Assembly: GCA_030037335.1 (NCBI GenBank)
Contig: JASHRN010000249.1
Location: forward strand, 1 to 62,495
Reading direction: 5' to 3'
Length of the DNA: 62,495 nt
DNA from: Candidatus Acidiferrales bacterium
GTDB taxonomy: Bacteria; Acidobacteriota; Terriglobia; Acidiferrales; UBA7541
Shown here: in pieces, positions 33,622 through 41,668 of the stretch
How the letters are laid out: every line of letters starts with the position of its first letter
Position numbering within the stretch: position 1 is the first letter of the stretch
Position numbers and translations under genes: made by a program
The notes under the pieces: generated by a model
The model's database searches: none
What the model was told of the DNA's origin: nothing
What the model saw: the letters and a program-made list of their open reading frames with translations, nothing else

Positions 33622-34482
33622 ATGACCATCGAGCTTGCAGGGAACAGTTACGGAGAATCGCGCATCCGTTTGTTGCGCCTTATGCATCGCGGCGGACTGC
33701 ACGAAGCAAAGGACCTGACTCTCGACGTCCGCTTTGAAGGCGACTTCGACGCGTCGCACCATCAGGGCGAAAATCGCGCCATTCTTCCCTCGGAAACAAT
33801 AAAAAACACTGTCTATGTCCTCTCCCGCCAGTATCCCGCCGAAGCCATCGAGGAATTCGCCTTCCATTTGACCGAACACTTCCTCACCTACAATCCGCAG
33901 GTCACTCTCGTCGACATTCGCATCTCCGAGCGTCCCTGGTCCCGCATCACCATCGGAGACAAGGGTCACGCCTCAGCATTCGTTGCCAATGCAAACGAGA
34001 AGCGCACCACCCACATCAGTGCTCGCCGCGAAAAAATAATTCTCCGTTCCGGCCTCGAGGACTTGCAGCTCATGAAAACCGCCGGCTTCTCCTTCAGCGG
34101 CTTTCTCCGCGATCCCTACACCACATTGCAGGAAAATCAGCAGCGCATCCTCCGCGCCTCTCTCACCGCCAACTGGACCTACGCGTCGCCGGAGCCTGAA
34201 ATGCCTTTTTCCACCATCTGGCACGGCGCGCGAAAGGCCCTTCTCGAGACTTTCGCCGCGCACGATGCCAAATCGCTCCAGCACCTTCTTTATGCCCTTG
34301 CTCAAACTGCTCTCGAAAATTTCGAAGCCATGAGTGAAATTCAGCTTCGCATCTTGGACAACTATTGTCCCTGCGCCGATCTCAAATCTTTTGGTATGGA
34401 AAATGACAATGAGCTATTTGTTCCGCTCGAGGAACCGGAGGGCGTCGCCTCTCTTTCCTTACGCCGCTTCGAGATGGTGTGA
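33622..34482 (+). CDS. Urate oxidase (factor-independent urate hydroxylase)
   Basis: The protein has 286 residues from ATG 33622 with CCGGAG upstream. It shows both uricase T-fold repeats: NRAILPSETIKNTVYVLSRQ in the first half and AGFSFSGFLRDPYTTLQENQ in the second, plus VTLVDIRISERPW. The enzyme oxidises urate to 5-hydroxyisourate without cofactor. Downstream hydroxyisourate hydrolase and OHCU decarboxylase are not in the window, nor is xanthine dehydrogenase. It is probably co-transcribed with guaD. Confidence 0.92.
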   Translation: MTIELAGNSYGESRIRLLRLMHRGGLHEAKDLTLDVRFEGDFDASHHQGENRAILPSETIKNTVYVLSRQYPAEAIEEFAFHLTEHFLTYNPQVTLVDIRISERPWSRITIGDKGHASAFVANANEKRTTHISARREKIILRSGLEDLQLMKTAGFSFSGFLRDPYTTLQENQQRILRASLTANWTYASPEPEMPFSTIWHGARKALLETFAAHDAKSLQHLLYALAQTALENFEAMSEIQLRILDNYCPCADLKSFGMENDNELFVPLEEPEGVASLSLRRFEMV

Positions 34483-34520
34483 TGTTCAGACCTATGCTGC
34501 GTCAGCTTCGATTCTCTTTG

Positions 34521-34555
34521 TTCGTGACACAAGGTGTCAAAATGCGAACTGAGCC
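34521..34555 (+). repeat. Dispersed repeat, family F copy 1
   Basis: TTCGTGACACAAGGTGTCAA followed by AATGCGAACTGAGCC is a diverged copy of a roughly 36-base element also found at 37440-37471, 37695-37730 and, complete with an inverted arm, at 58814-58871. Confidence 0.6.
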
Positions 34556-34653
34556 ATTTCCGTCGGCTCGTTCTCATCGTAATTGCTTTGAAGAGATCGC
34601 CTCAGCCGTGGTAAAACGGAACCTCACCCTCTCAGCCCCAGAGCGTCAGCGCA

Positions 34654-35676
34654 ATGAATGAACGAATACTCATCGTCGACGACGAACCCGGTATCCGCGA
34701 TGGCTTGGAGCGGCTGCTCCAGCGCCGCGGCTATCAAACCCGCACAACCTGCGATGGCTCGAGCGCTCTTCTTGAATGCATCGCATTTCGTCCGGACCTG
34801 ATCCTCCTCGATGTCATGATGCCCGGCCGCGACGGCTTCGATATCTGTCGCGAAATAAAATCCAATCCCGGCACGCGTCTGATTCCAGTCGTCCTTATCA
34901 CCGGACTCTCCGAAAAAAGCGACCGGATTCAAGGCATCGAAGCCGGCGCTGATGATTTCCTCAGCAAGCCGATTGACGTCAGCGAACTTGACGCGCGCGT
35001 CCGCTCATTATTGCGCCTAAAAGCTTTCACCGATGAACTCGAGCATGCCGAGTCCGTGCTCTTCACTCTGGCCCTCAGCATAGAATCCCGCGATCCCTAT
35101 ACGCACGGGCACTGCACGCGCTTGGCGGAATTTTCCTCGCGATTGGGCGAAAAAATCGGCCTCAGCGCGGATGACATCGTTGCCTTGCGCCGCGCTGGCG
35201 TCATTCACGACGTGGGGAAAGTCGTTGTGCCCGATGCGGTCTTATTGAAGCCCGGCCCTCTTACCCCCGACGAGCGCGCCATCATCAAGCAGCACTCCGA
35301 AGCCGGCGAGCACATTTGCGCTCCGCTGAAATCTTTTCGCACCGTGCTTCCCATCATTCGCCACCATCATGAACGCTGGGACGGCTCCGGCTATCCCGAC
35401 GGCCTCTCCGGTGAAGCCATTCCTCTCCTCGCGCGTGTTCTTCAAATCGCCGATGTTTTCGACGCGCTTACCACCACGCGTCCCTATCGGCGTGCACTCA
35501 CTCATCAGGAAGCCTGGAACATTCTTGAAGAAGAAGTAAGGCGCGGCTGGTGGGATGGCAACATCGTCCGTGAATTTCGCAACATGATTTCTACCGAAGG
35601 CATCTCCCGCCCTGCCCATCGCGAAGAAAACAGGAAGGCTTTCGCCCACGCCGCCTCTCAGTCCCACAAACGCTAA
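34654..35676 (+). CDS. Response regulator with HD-GYP domain (cyclic-di-GMP phosphodiesterase type)
   Basis: The protein has 340 residues. Residues 1-120 are a receiver domain with acidic pocket (IVDDEPG), phosphoacceptor Asp53 in LILLDVMMPG and a conserved Lys in DDFLSKPID. Residues about 130-320 are an HD-GYP domain: GVIHDVGKVVVPD, then HHHERWDGSGYPDGLSGEAI and LARVLQIADVFDALTTTRPY. Such RpfG-like proteins hydrolyse c-di-GMP on phosphorylation by a sensor kinase. No kinase gene is adjacent, so it is an orphan here. A PilZ c-di-GMP receptor lies at 61 kb. Confidence 0.93.
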   Translation: MNERILIVDDEPGIRDGLERLLQRRGYQTRTTCDGSSALLECIAFRPDLILLDVMMPGRDGFDICREIKSNPGTRLIPVVLITGLSEKSDRIQGIEAGADDFLSKPIDVSELDARVRSLLRLKAFTDELEHAESVLFTLALSIESRDPYTHGHCTRLAEFSSRLGEKIGLSADDIVALRRAGVIHDVGKVVVPDAVLLKPGPLTPDERAIIKQHSEAGEHICAPLKSFRTVLPIIRHHHERWDGSGYPDGLSGEAIPLLARVLQIADVFDALTTTRPYRRALTHQEAWNILEEEVRRGWWDGNIVREFRNMISTEGISRPAHREENRKAFAHAASQSHKR

Positions 35677-35724
35677 CGTCCGCGCAGCCCACAACAATAT
35701 CCTCACCTACTCACTCTTAAAATG

Positions 35725-35742
35725 TGCTATACTTGTATAGCA
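35725..35742 (+). promoter_or_regulatory. Palindromic operator overlapping the -10 of the toxin-antitoxin pair
   Basis: TGCTATACTTGTATAGCA is an inverted repeat of 8-bp arms with a 2-base centre and contains a -10 hexamer TATACT (35728-35733). AAGGGGAGAGG follows and the antitoxin ATG is at 35759. This is the usual layout for autorepression by the antitoxin or the complex. Confidence 0.65.
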
Positions 35743-35758
35743 ACAAGGGGAGAGGCTT

Positions 35759-35983
35759 ATGCTGGCTATTCGCCTGCCGCAATCCATTGAAAAACGCTTG
35801 GAAAGACTGGCCCGGCGCACGGGGCGTACGAAAACCTACTACGCGCGCGAAGCGATCGTCGAACATCTCGAAGATTTGGAAGATCTCTACTTGGCCGAAA
35901 ACGCCCTCGAACGCATCCGCAGAGGCGAGGAACGCACCATCTCGCTCAAAAACGCGTTGAAGCGCCATGGCCTGGAGCGTTGA
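35759..35983 (+). CDS. RelB-type ribbon-helix-helix antitoxin
   Basis: The protein has 74 residues with an N-terminal RHH DNA-binding part ([24 protein letters not shown] continues it, then [20 protein letters not shown]) and a charged C-terminal tail ([19 protein letters not shown]) that would wrap the toxin. ATG 35759 has a strong ribosome site. It overlaps the toxin reading frame by 17 bases. The palindrome just upstream suggests autoregulation. Confidence 0.85.
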   Translation: MLAIRLPQSIEKRLERLARRTGRTKTYYAREAIVEHLEDLEDLYLAENALERIRRGEERTISLKNALKRHGLER

Positions 35984-36234
35984 ACTGGCGGAGTCCGCAG
36001 ACCGCGAACGCGAAGCTCGACCCGCAGCACCGCAAGCGCATCCTGAAGTTCCTCCGCGGTCGCCTCGCTAGACTCGATGATCCACGCAGCATCGGACGGG
36101 CGCTTCAAGGCTCGCGCCTCGGCGAGTTCTGGAAATACCGCATAGGCGATTACAGGCTCATTTGCAAAATTGAAGATGACCGCTTGGTCGTGTTGGTTCT
36201 TCGCGTCGGCCATCGCAAGGAAATCTATCGCTGA
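35967..36234 (+). pseudogene. RelE-family toxin, frameshifted near 36009
   Basis: From ATG 35967 the frame reads [14 protein letters not shown], the normal RelE start, and then loses register. From 36010 a frame shifted by one base reads [20 protein letters not shown] and continues as RelE to the stop ([20 protein letters not shown], ending [12 protein letters not shown]). Relatives typically read E-L-A-K-L-D-P at this junction, which fits loss of two bases at GAAC/GCGAAG. The remaining frame could only start at a TTG at 35980 and would lack the first strand. Either the toxin is inactivated or the assembly has an indel here. Confidence 0.7.
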
Positions 36235-36329
36235 GTGAAACGAGCGAAGAATCCCTTGTGCCCTAGTTTCATTTTCGAGAGGGAAGCATGCGGGATTCCT
36301 TTGGTTTCTGCCTCGCGGACTGAAATGAA

Positions 36330-36385
36330 CTGTTATTCCCAGGGGCTTCCTACCGCAGGCAAGCGAAGCGACGAGGAATCTGCTC
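36330..36385 (+). repeat. Dispersed repeat, family A copy 2 (diverged)
   Basis: TGTTATTCCCAGGGGCTTCC... with ACCGCAGGCAAGCG and the family ending GACGAGGAATCTGC. It is the first of three repeats filling the gene-free stretch 36235-36611. Confidence 0.6.
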
Positions 36386-36400
36386 TTGCCTCCAGTTTTT

Positions 36401-36440
36401 GTAGCGCAGAGCTTCGCCGCCTTTGTGAAGCTCTGCGGCC
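36401..36440 (+). repeat. Dispersed hairpin repeat, family B copy 1
   Basis: GTAGCGCAGAGCTTC pairs with GAAGCTCTGCGGC across a short loop. Related hairpins lie at 41305-41340 and 42557-42595, each directly beside a family A copy. Confidence 0.65.
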
Positions 36441-36459
36441 TTGTTCCGCTACTCTTCAA

Positions 36460-36510
36460 TTGTCATTCCGAGCGGATGCGACGAGCATCCAGCGAGGAAT
36501 CCGCATTTCT
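36460..36510 (+). repeat. Dispersed repeat, family A copy 3
   Basis: TGTCATTCCGAGCGGATGCG with the hairpin GGATGC/GCATCC and the ending CGAGGAATCCGCATTTC. Almost identical to the copy at 37744. Beyond these repeats, 36235-36611 holds no supported gene; a CCAGCTTCCAGAA motif at about 36590 recurs inside the aminotransferase gene near 39290. Confidence 0.75.
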
Positions 36511-36611
36511 TTCTTCTGTCGGAGGCCCGGCTCGCACTGAACGTGGCCGAAAGAATCGTCCTTGTCGCCCGCTGTTCCAGTCTCTAACCTCGAGCCACCA
36601 GCTTCCAGAAC

Positions 36612-37307
36612 CTACATCTCCTTGTTCGTTTCCAGCGCGTACTTGCTGATGTCTTTCAGCAGCCCGTCTGCCTCCGCTGGCGGCGTAACTTTTCCATTCA
36701 GAATGGCCTCAGGCAGAACGTGTCCGTAAAGCGCCACATCTCCATCGTTATCCGGCTGAAAAACGGCGCCGTTTAAACTGATTCCCGCAAACAGCCCCCG
36801 GCTCCGCGAGTAGCTCAGAATCTCCGCATGCAACTGCAAATCCGTGCTCGCTTCGGCGTTCCTCCCAACTGGTCCTGCCGCCGCCGTTGCTTCTCCTCCG
36901 ATTTTGAATTTGTCGCTCAGGAGCTTCCTCAAGCCGCCTCGGTTCCGGAATACCAGAATCAGGTCCGTCGCCGACCCCCCGATCTGAAACCCAAAGCTTC
37001 CTCCGCCCACCATCACAAATGCCGGCGCGCTCCACGTCCTGGCCCCGGTCCGGCACAGTACGATTCCCTTGCCATATTTTCCGCCGAAAACAAACGCAAA
37101 CTGCATCTCGCCGGGAATGATCGCCAGGCACGCCGCCGATTGAATCAGGCTCAAAGGAAACGAACTGTCCGGCGCGTCCACAATATCCTTGAACACCTGT
37201 GTCGAATCCTGAATGCGGCTGATGTCAGCGCTGCGCGATGATCCCGCCGATGCGGGCAGAACCAGGCTCCCGATCAACAGCAGGCAAGCGAAAACTCGAT
37301 TCCTCAT
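36612..37307 (-). CDS. Exported SYLF-domain (Ysc84-like) lipid-binding protein
   Basis: The protein has 231 residues from ATG 37307 with GGAGGAG just upstream; a TTG seven codons earlier is open. A signal peptide (VFACLLLIGSLVLPASAGS) precedes the SYLF domain: SLIQSAACLAIIPGEMQFAF, GKYGKGIVLCRT, WSAPAFVMVGGGSFGFQIGG and AEILSYSRSRGLFAGISLNG. In eukaryotes the domain binds phosphoinositides; in bacteria the role is unclear and probably envelope-related. It is a single gene between two repeat clusters. Confidence 0.88.
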   Translation of the reverse strand: MRNRVFACLLLIGSLVLPASAGSSRSADISRIQDSTQVFKDIVDAPDSSFPLSLIQSAACLAIIPGEMQFAFVFGGKYGKGIVLCRTGARTWSAPAFVMVGGGSFGFQIGGSATDLILVFRNRGGLRKLLSDKFKIGGEATAAAGPVGRNAEASTDLQLHAEILSYSRSRGLFAGISLNGAVFQPDNDGDVALYGHVLPEAILNGKVTPPAEADGLLKDISKYALETNKEM

Positions 37308-37948
37308 CAATCTCCTCCATGCAGCCAAATAAGATGCGAAAATAAGACGCCCAAATCAGACGTTATGACCGATGAACAGATTGAATCAAGAGTTGTATCC
37401 GAAAGCAACCACTGTTGCTGGCTCATTTTGAATCTTCTCGATCGTGAACAAAGATTCAAATTCAGAATTGCATTTTAATGCCGTGCGCCGGTGTAGGGGC
37501 CGATGTTTTTCATCGGCCCGTACGACCCGAACCGAAAACGCCGCGTAGCAATATTACATCCGGACTCGCTAACCGATCACTTTCTCCGATGTCTCACAAC
37601 ACTCATTCCCCATGTCCTTCGCTCATTCTGTTAGAATCGGGCGCGTTTCCTGAATCGCCTCAATTTGCGATAGTGGATCACTTGGAATTTTCCTGACCGT
37701 GACCTAAAGAGTCAAATTCAAACTGACCCGGATCCGCAATCCACTGTCATTCCGAGCGGATGCGACGAGCATCCAGCGAGGAATCTGCATTTCCTCTTTT
37801 CAGACGCGGCTTGTTCCTGAGCGCAGTCGACGGGAGGGATGAAGCGAATCATTTCGTTGAGCTTCTCGCAAGGCCCATTTTCGTTCCTGTTTGGATGTTT
37901 CTGCTAGAATTGGGCGCGATTCGTGCCTCCGTTGAAAGAGGTTTTTCT
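37308..37948. other. Gene-free stretch with dispersed repeats
   Basis: Family F copies lie at 37440-37471 and 37695-37730, a family A copy at 37744-37793 and a family C copy (TTGTTCCTGAGCGCAGTCGA) at 37811-37834. The frame of the following aminotransferase is open back to 37760, but that extension is made of the family A and C repeats and is not believed. Nothing else is supported. Confidence 0.6.
37744..37793 (+). repeat. Dispersed repeat, family A copy 4
   Basis: TGTCATTCCGAGCGGATGCG, hairpin GGATGC/GCATCC, ending CGAGGAATCTGCATTTCC. Nearly identical to copy 3. Confidence 0.75.
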
Positions 37949-39463
37949 TTGCCAGGCAAAGCTCAAACCGAAAAAGCCGCCGGCGCACTCTTCCCGCGTA
38001 GCTTCCGCAAACAATATCCGGAGGCTGTTCGCGGCGAGGGCTGCTTCATATTCACCGCGGACGGTCGGAAAATCCTCGATGCCTGTGGAGGTGCCGCCGT
38101 CGTTTCCATCGGCTACGGCGTTAAATCTGTCGCGCGCGCAATCGCCGAACAGTCGTGCACCCTCCCTTACGCCCACTCGTCCCACTTCTCCACGCGTCCC
38201 GCCGCCGAATTCGCCGAGCGCCTCCTCGCGCTCGCACCCACCAAATTCCGCGATTCCGCCGACGGCCCCGGCCGCGTTTTCCTCACTTCCGGCGGCTCCG
38301 AAGCCACTGAAACGGCCCTGAAAATCTGCCGTCAGTATTTTCTCGAACGCGGCCAGCCGCAGCGCACCCAATTTATTTCCCGCCAGCAGAGCTACCACGG
38401 CGCCACTCTCGGTGCGCTTGCGCTTTCGGGAAACGTCAAGCGCCGCGCTCCTTTCCTCCCGCTCCTGCAGGACTGGAGTCACATCGTTCCGTGCTACTGC
38501 TACCGTTGCCCTCTCGATTTGCATTATCCAGAGTGCGGCGTTGCTTGCGCTGACGATCTCGCAAAGCAAATCGCCGCCATCGGCCCGGAAAAAATCGCCG
38601 CGTTTTTTGTCGAGCCAATTTCAGGAGCCACTCTCGGCGCCGCCGCTCCCCCGCCCGAATACTTGCCCCGCATCGCCGAGATTTGCCGGCAAAACGACAT
38701 TCTTCTCGTCGCCGACGAAGTGATGACAGGCCTGGGCCACACCGGCAAAAATTTTGCCGTCGATCATTGGGGCATCCAGCCTGACATCATTCTCGCCGGC
38801 AAGGGTCTGGCTAGCGGCTACGCTCCTCTCGGAGCCGTCATCGTCACCGGACGCATCGCCGCCGCCATTGAACGCGGCTCCGGCAGCCTGCTCCACGGCT
38901 TCACTTATAGCGCTCATCCTGTTTCCGCCGCCGCAGGCCTCGCCGTCCTCGATTATCTCGAGCAAAACAATCTCGTCGCATCCGTCGAATCCAAAGGCGC
39001 TGAGCTTCGCGCCGCGCTTGCTCCTCTTTGCGAATCTCCCATCGTCGGCGACATTCGCGGCATGGGCCTCCTGCTCGGCATCGAATTCGTGCGCGACGCG
39101 AAAACCCGCGAGCCTTTTGATTCCGCCTTGAACGTCGCCTCCCGCGTCTACGACGCAGCCCTTCGTCGCGGCGTCCTCACCTATCCCATTCAGGGCTGCG
39201 CAACGCATTTTGAATCCAGTGCCGATGTCTTTTCCTCGTCTGCACCCTCTGTAGCTTCATCTCTTTCCAGCATCAAGCCTCCAGCCTCTAGCTTCCAGAA
39301 TGGCGACCACATCCTTCTCGCTCCACCCTTCACAATTTCAAATGACGAAATCCAGCTTCTCGCAACCGCGTTGCGCGACGCGATCGACGAGGTCTATCGC
39401 TCATGCTCCGCGGGAGCCCCATCCGTCGTGCCTTTTTGGAAGGGTGGGAATTCGCCCGCTTAG
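37949..39463 (+). CDS. Class III PLP-dependent aminotransferase with repeat-derived insertion
   Basis: A start at TTG 37949 is favoured by AAAGAGG about 7 bases upstream; ATG 37895 is the alternative. The protein has 504 residues from the TTG. Features are FLTSGGSEATETALKICRQY (cofactor phosphate site), SYHGATLGALALSG, FVEPISGATLGA, LLVADEVMTGLG (Asp to the pyridine ring) and ILAGKGLASGYAPLGAV with the PLP lysine. It transfers an amino group, probably from or to an omega-amino or alpha-amino compound; BioA-like, GabT-like and other roles cannot be separated. A Ser-rich segment of about 30 residues encoded at 39211-39300 interrupts the conserved end before GDHILLAPPF, and the last codons run into another repeat. 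Confidence 0.85.
   Translation: MPGKAQTEKAAGALFPRSFRKQYPEAVRGEGCFIFTADGRKILDACGGAAVVSIGYGVKSVARAIAEQSCTLPYAHSSHFSTRPAAEFAERLLALAPTKFRDSADGPGRVFLTSGGSEATETALKICRQYFLERGQPQRTQFISRQQSYHGATLGALALSGNVKRRAPFLPLLQDWSHIVPCYCYRCPLDLHYPECGVACADDLAKQIAAIGPEKIAAFFVEPISGATLGAAAPPPEYLPRIAEICRQNDILLVADEVMTGLGHTGKNFAVDHWGIQPDIILAGKGLASGYAPLGAVIVTGRIAAAIERGSGSLLHGFTYSAHPVSAAAGLAVLDYLEQNNLVASVESKGAELRAALAPLCESPIVGDIRGMGLLLGIEFVRDAKTREPFDSALNVASRVYDAALRRGVLTYPIQGCATHFESSADVFSSSAPSVASSLSSIKPPASSFQNGDHILLAPPFTISNDEIQLLATALRDAIDEVYRSCSAGAPSVVPFWKGGNSPA
39430..39462 (+). repeat. Dispersed repeat, family D copy 1
   Basis: CTTTTTGGAAGGGTGGGAAT followed by TCGCCC. The core GGGTGGGAAyTC recurs at 39567-39594, 39730-39751 and 46637-46662. 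This copy forms the last residues of the aminotransferase. Confidence 0.5.
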
Positions 39464-40275
39464 CTGTCCTTCGAATCCGGTTGTCCGCCGGTGGCCCATC
39501 TCGGTTTTCTGGAGGCCGGTGGACTGACTCCACCGGAGTCCCGCCACCGGACCTTCGCGCTTTTTGCGAAGGGTGGGAACTCGCATTCTGAGGAGCGGTT
39601 GGCTCTCTCCCCTTTGCGGAGAGCATCGACCGCCGTATGCTTGCCGCCCGTGACCTTTTTTTATTGTCATTCTGAGGAAGATGCGACGAGCATCTGACGA
39701 AGAATCTGCATTTGACCTTTTGAAGATTTTGTTTGCGGGTGGGAACTCGTCTGGTTGTCTGGATTCCGCTTTCACTAATCCGCAGTTCGTGATATACACC
39801 TCGCTAATCACCTGTGGTGCAGGGTTGTACGCCTCAGTCTTGGCGCGGCCTCTTTTGTACCAACCGCTGTTTCTCCGCAAACGCGCAGTGCTCGAAATCA
39901 CTTCGGGATATTGCGGCCCATATAACGGGTATGCGGCAGTGTCTCCATACAATTTCTGCGTCGGCGTGGGTTATAAGGGGAAATGAAAATCTGATTTTTT
40001 GCTCCCGCTGTTCCGGCGCCCTTTCTAGTTCGGCTGATCTGACGTGGGTGCTGGACGCAGCGGCGGGCAAGACGGTACCAGGCTGGGTCTTCGAGCCAGT
40101 TTTACTTTTGCAGCGGGTTTGCGTGCGCCCGCCACCCGGGAGGTGCGTTCGCTCTTTATTTCTGCCCTTGCAGTGCTCCAGAAATCTTGCGCCTCTTCCT
40201 CATTTGTGCTATCTGACCGCATCTAATTGCAAACATGACTTGCCAGGCCCTCAACGCGTCGCAAAGAGAATCTTC
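39464..40275. other. Gene-free stretch with repeats
   Basis: About 810 bases without a supported gene. It holds family D cores at 39567-39594 and 39730-39751 and a family A copy at 39664-39713. Open frames here are short, repeat-derived or share no protein-like pattern. From 39760 to 40275 I see nothing recognisable apart from the ribosome site of the next gene. Confidence 0.55.
39664..39713 (+). repeat. Dispersed repeat, family A copy 5
   Basis: TTGTCATTCTGAGGAAGATG, hairpin GATGC/GCATC, ending GACGAAGAATCTGCATTTGA; more diverged than copies 3 and 4. Confidence 0.65.
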
Positions 40276-41229
40276 GTGAGTGCCACCCTTCTGAATTCGT
40301 CAGCAATCGTGGCCCTCCTTGCCATTCCCGCCAACGCGCTCTGGTCCTACCTTGTCTTCTGGATCGTTCTTGCTATCGGCTTCGTCGCGATTTTCCTCAC
40401 TGGCGACTGGCAAAAAGCTCGCGGATTCGACAAACTCATCCTCTTTGGCGCTGTCTTCTACGCCGCTCCCATCGCCGCCTTTGGTACCGAACATTTCACC
40501 ATCACGCCCGAAATCGCCTCGATGGTTCCCAAAATCATTCCCTGGCACACCTTTTGGGCCTACTTCGTCGGTGCCTGCTTCATCGCCGCTGGCCTCAGCC
40601 TCGTCACACGAATTCAAACGCGCCTCGCTGCCAGCTTGCTTGCCTTCACCTTTTTCGTTTTCGTCGCACTGATGGATGCCCCGGCGTGGGCAGCAGATCT
40701 GCACGATCGTTTCGCCGCGGCTCTCATGCTCCGCGAACTATCCTTCGGCGCCGGCGCGCTGGCCCTTGCCGCCAGTCTCACAGCTCATTCGCGCGAACGT
40801 CTACCTCGCATCCTCGCGACCATTGCGCGCTACTTCATCGCCATCGCCGTGCTCTTTTACAGCTTCGAGCAATTCCGGCACGCCGACCACGTCCCCGGCA
40901 TTCCCCTTGAAAAAATCACTCCCGCGTACGTCTTCGGCCACGCCGTTTGGACGTATCTCACAGCAGCGCTCTACGTTGTCCCGGGAATCTTGTTGCTTCT
41001 CGGTAAGAAAACTCGCCTCGCAGCGGCGTGGATTGGTCTGACCGTGCTCTTCACGGTGCTGGTCGTCTATGTTCCCATCGCCATCGCGGAACGCGCCAGC
41101 CTTGAAGGCATCAATTATATAGCCGATACTCTGATGTACTGCGGAGCCATCCTCCTCCTTGCCCGCGCCATGCCCCACGAATCCCCGCAGCGCGAATCAT
41201 CAACTGATCAGCATCCCCGTGAAACCTAG
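40276..41229 (+). CDS. Polytopic membrane protein of unknown function
   Basis: The protein has 317 residues from GTG 40276, with AAAGAG upstream; the frame is open from 39814 but that part is not protein-like. About eight hydrophobic helices are seen, e.g. LWSYLVFWIVLAIGFVAIFL and AAWIGLTVLFTVLVVYVPIA. Two halves look similar (both include W-x-x-F/Y and a Gly-rich helix such as FWAYFVGACFIAAGLSL and VWTYLTAALYVVPGILLLLG), which recalls DoxX-like membrane proteins, but this is a weak impression. The tail is short and polar. No neighbour gives a function. Confidence 0.7.
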   Translation: MSATLLNSSAIVALLAIPANALWSYLVFWIVLAIGFVAIFLTGDWQKARGFDKLILFGAVFYAAPIAAFGTEHFTITPEIASMVPKIIPWHTFWAYFVGACFIAAGLSLVTRIQTRLAASLLAFTFFVFVALMDAPAWAADLHDRFAAALMLRELSFGAGALALAASLTAHSRERLPRILATIARYFIAIAVLFYSFEQFRHADHVPGIPLEKITPAYVFGHAVWTYLTAALYVVPGILLLLGKKTRLAAAWIGLTVLFTVLVVYVPIAIAERASLEGINYIADTLMYCGAILLLARAMPHESPQRESSTDQHPRET

Positions 41230-41248
41230 CCACTCGCCACTGCATTTC

Positions 41249-41294
41249 ATGTCATTCCGAACCGGCCGCCTTGAGGCCGTGTGAGGAATCTGCT
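41249..41294 (+). repeat. Dispersed repeat, family A copy 6
   Basis: ATGTCATTCCGAACCGGCCG with hairpin GGCCGCC/GAGGCCG-like arms and the ending GTGAGGAATCTGCT. Confidence 0.6.
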
Positions 41295-41304
41295 GTGCTG
41301 TTTT

Positions 41305-41340
41305 GCAGCGCCGAGCTTCCCCTTCCGAAGTTCTGCGGCG
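41305..41340 (+). repeat. Dispersed hairpin repeat, family B copy 2
   Basis: GCAGCGCCGAGCTTC and GAAGTTCTGCGGCG form imperfect arms. Lies beside family A copy 6, the same pairing seen at 36.4 kb and 42.5 kb. Confidence 0.5.
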
Positions 41341-41410
41341 CTTTTCGCTCAGCTACTGCACTTCCTATCGAGTCGGGTATAGAATTGAGGTTGAGCTGGG
41401 AATAGGGACG

Positions 41411-41563
41411 ATGAAACGCGCCATACCACTAATTATAGGAACGGTCCTGTCCGTTATCTGCATACTCGCGGTTGTGCGCGATTGGCGGATCGAAGCTCTA
41501 TTAATTGCAGTGACGGTAGCATGGATTTGGCTTAGGGTCCCTCAGCGTCGGCCAAACTGTTGA
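41411..41563 (+). CDS. Small membrane protein, hypothetical
   Basis: The frame gives 50 residues from ATG 41411, which follows AGGGACG. Two hydrophobic stretches (AIPLIIGTVLSVICILAVV and IEALLIAVTVAWIWLRV) are separated by RDWR. It may be a real two-helix protein or chance; only the ribosome site and hydrophobicity support it. Confidence 0.35.
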   Translation: MKRAIPLIIGTVLSVICILAVVRDWRIEALLIAVTVAWIWLRVPQRRPNC

Positions 41564-41668
41564 AGTCAAATTCAACACCGACATCCTGCAGCTTCAAAGG
41601 CGTGCGACGCGCGTCATACCTATTGCCGGTCAGCTTTATCCGTCCGTCGCTTCTCGGCGTGAGCGAAA

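Noticed and set aside
37760-37948. N-terminal extension of the class III aminotransferase
   Set aside because: It is encoded by family A and C repeats and carries no conserved sequence; a ribosome site supports the TTG at 37949.
39681-39986. 101-residue open frame in the repeat region
   Set aside because: It starts inside a family A repeat and has no ribosome site or protein-like pattern.
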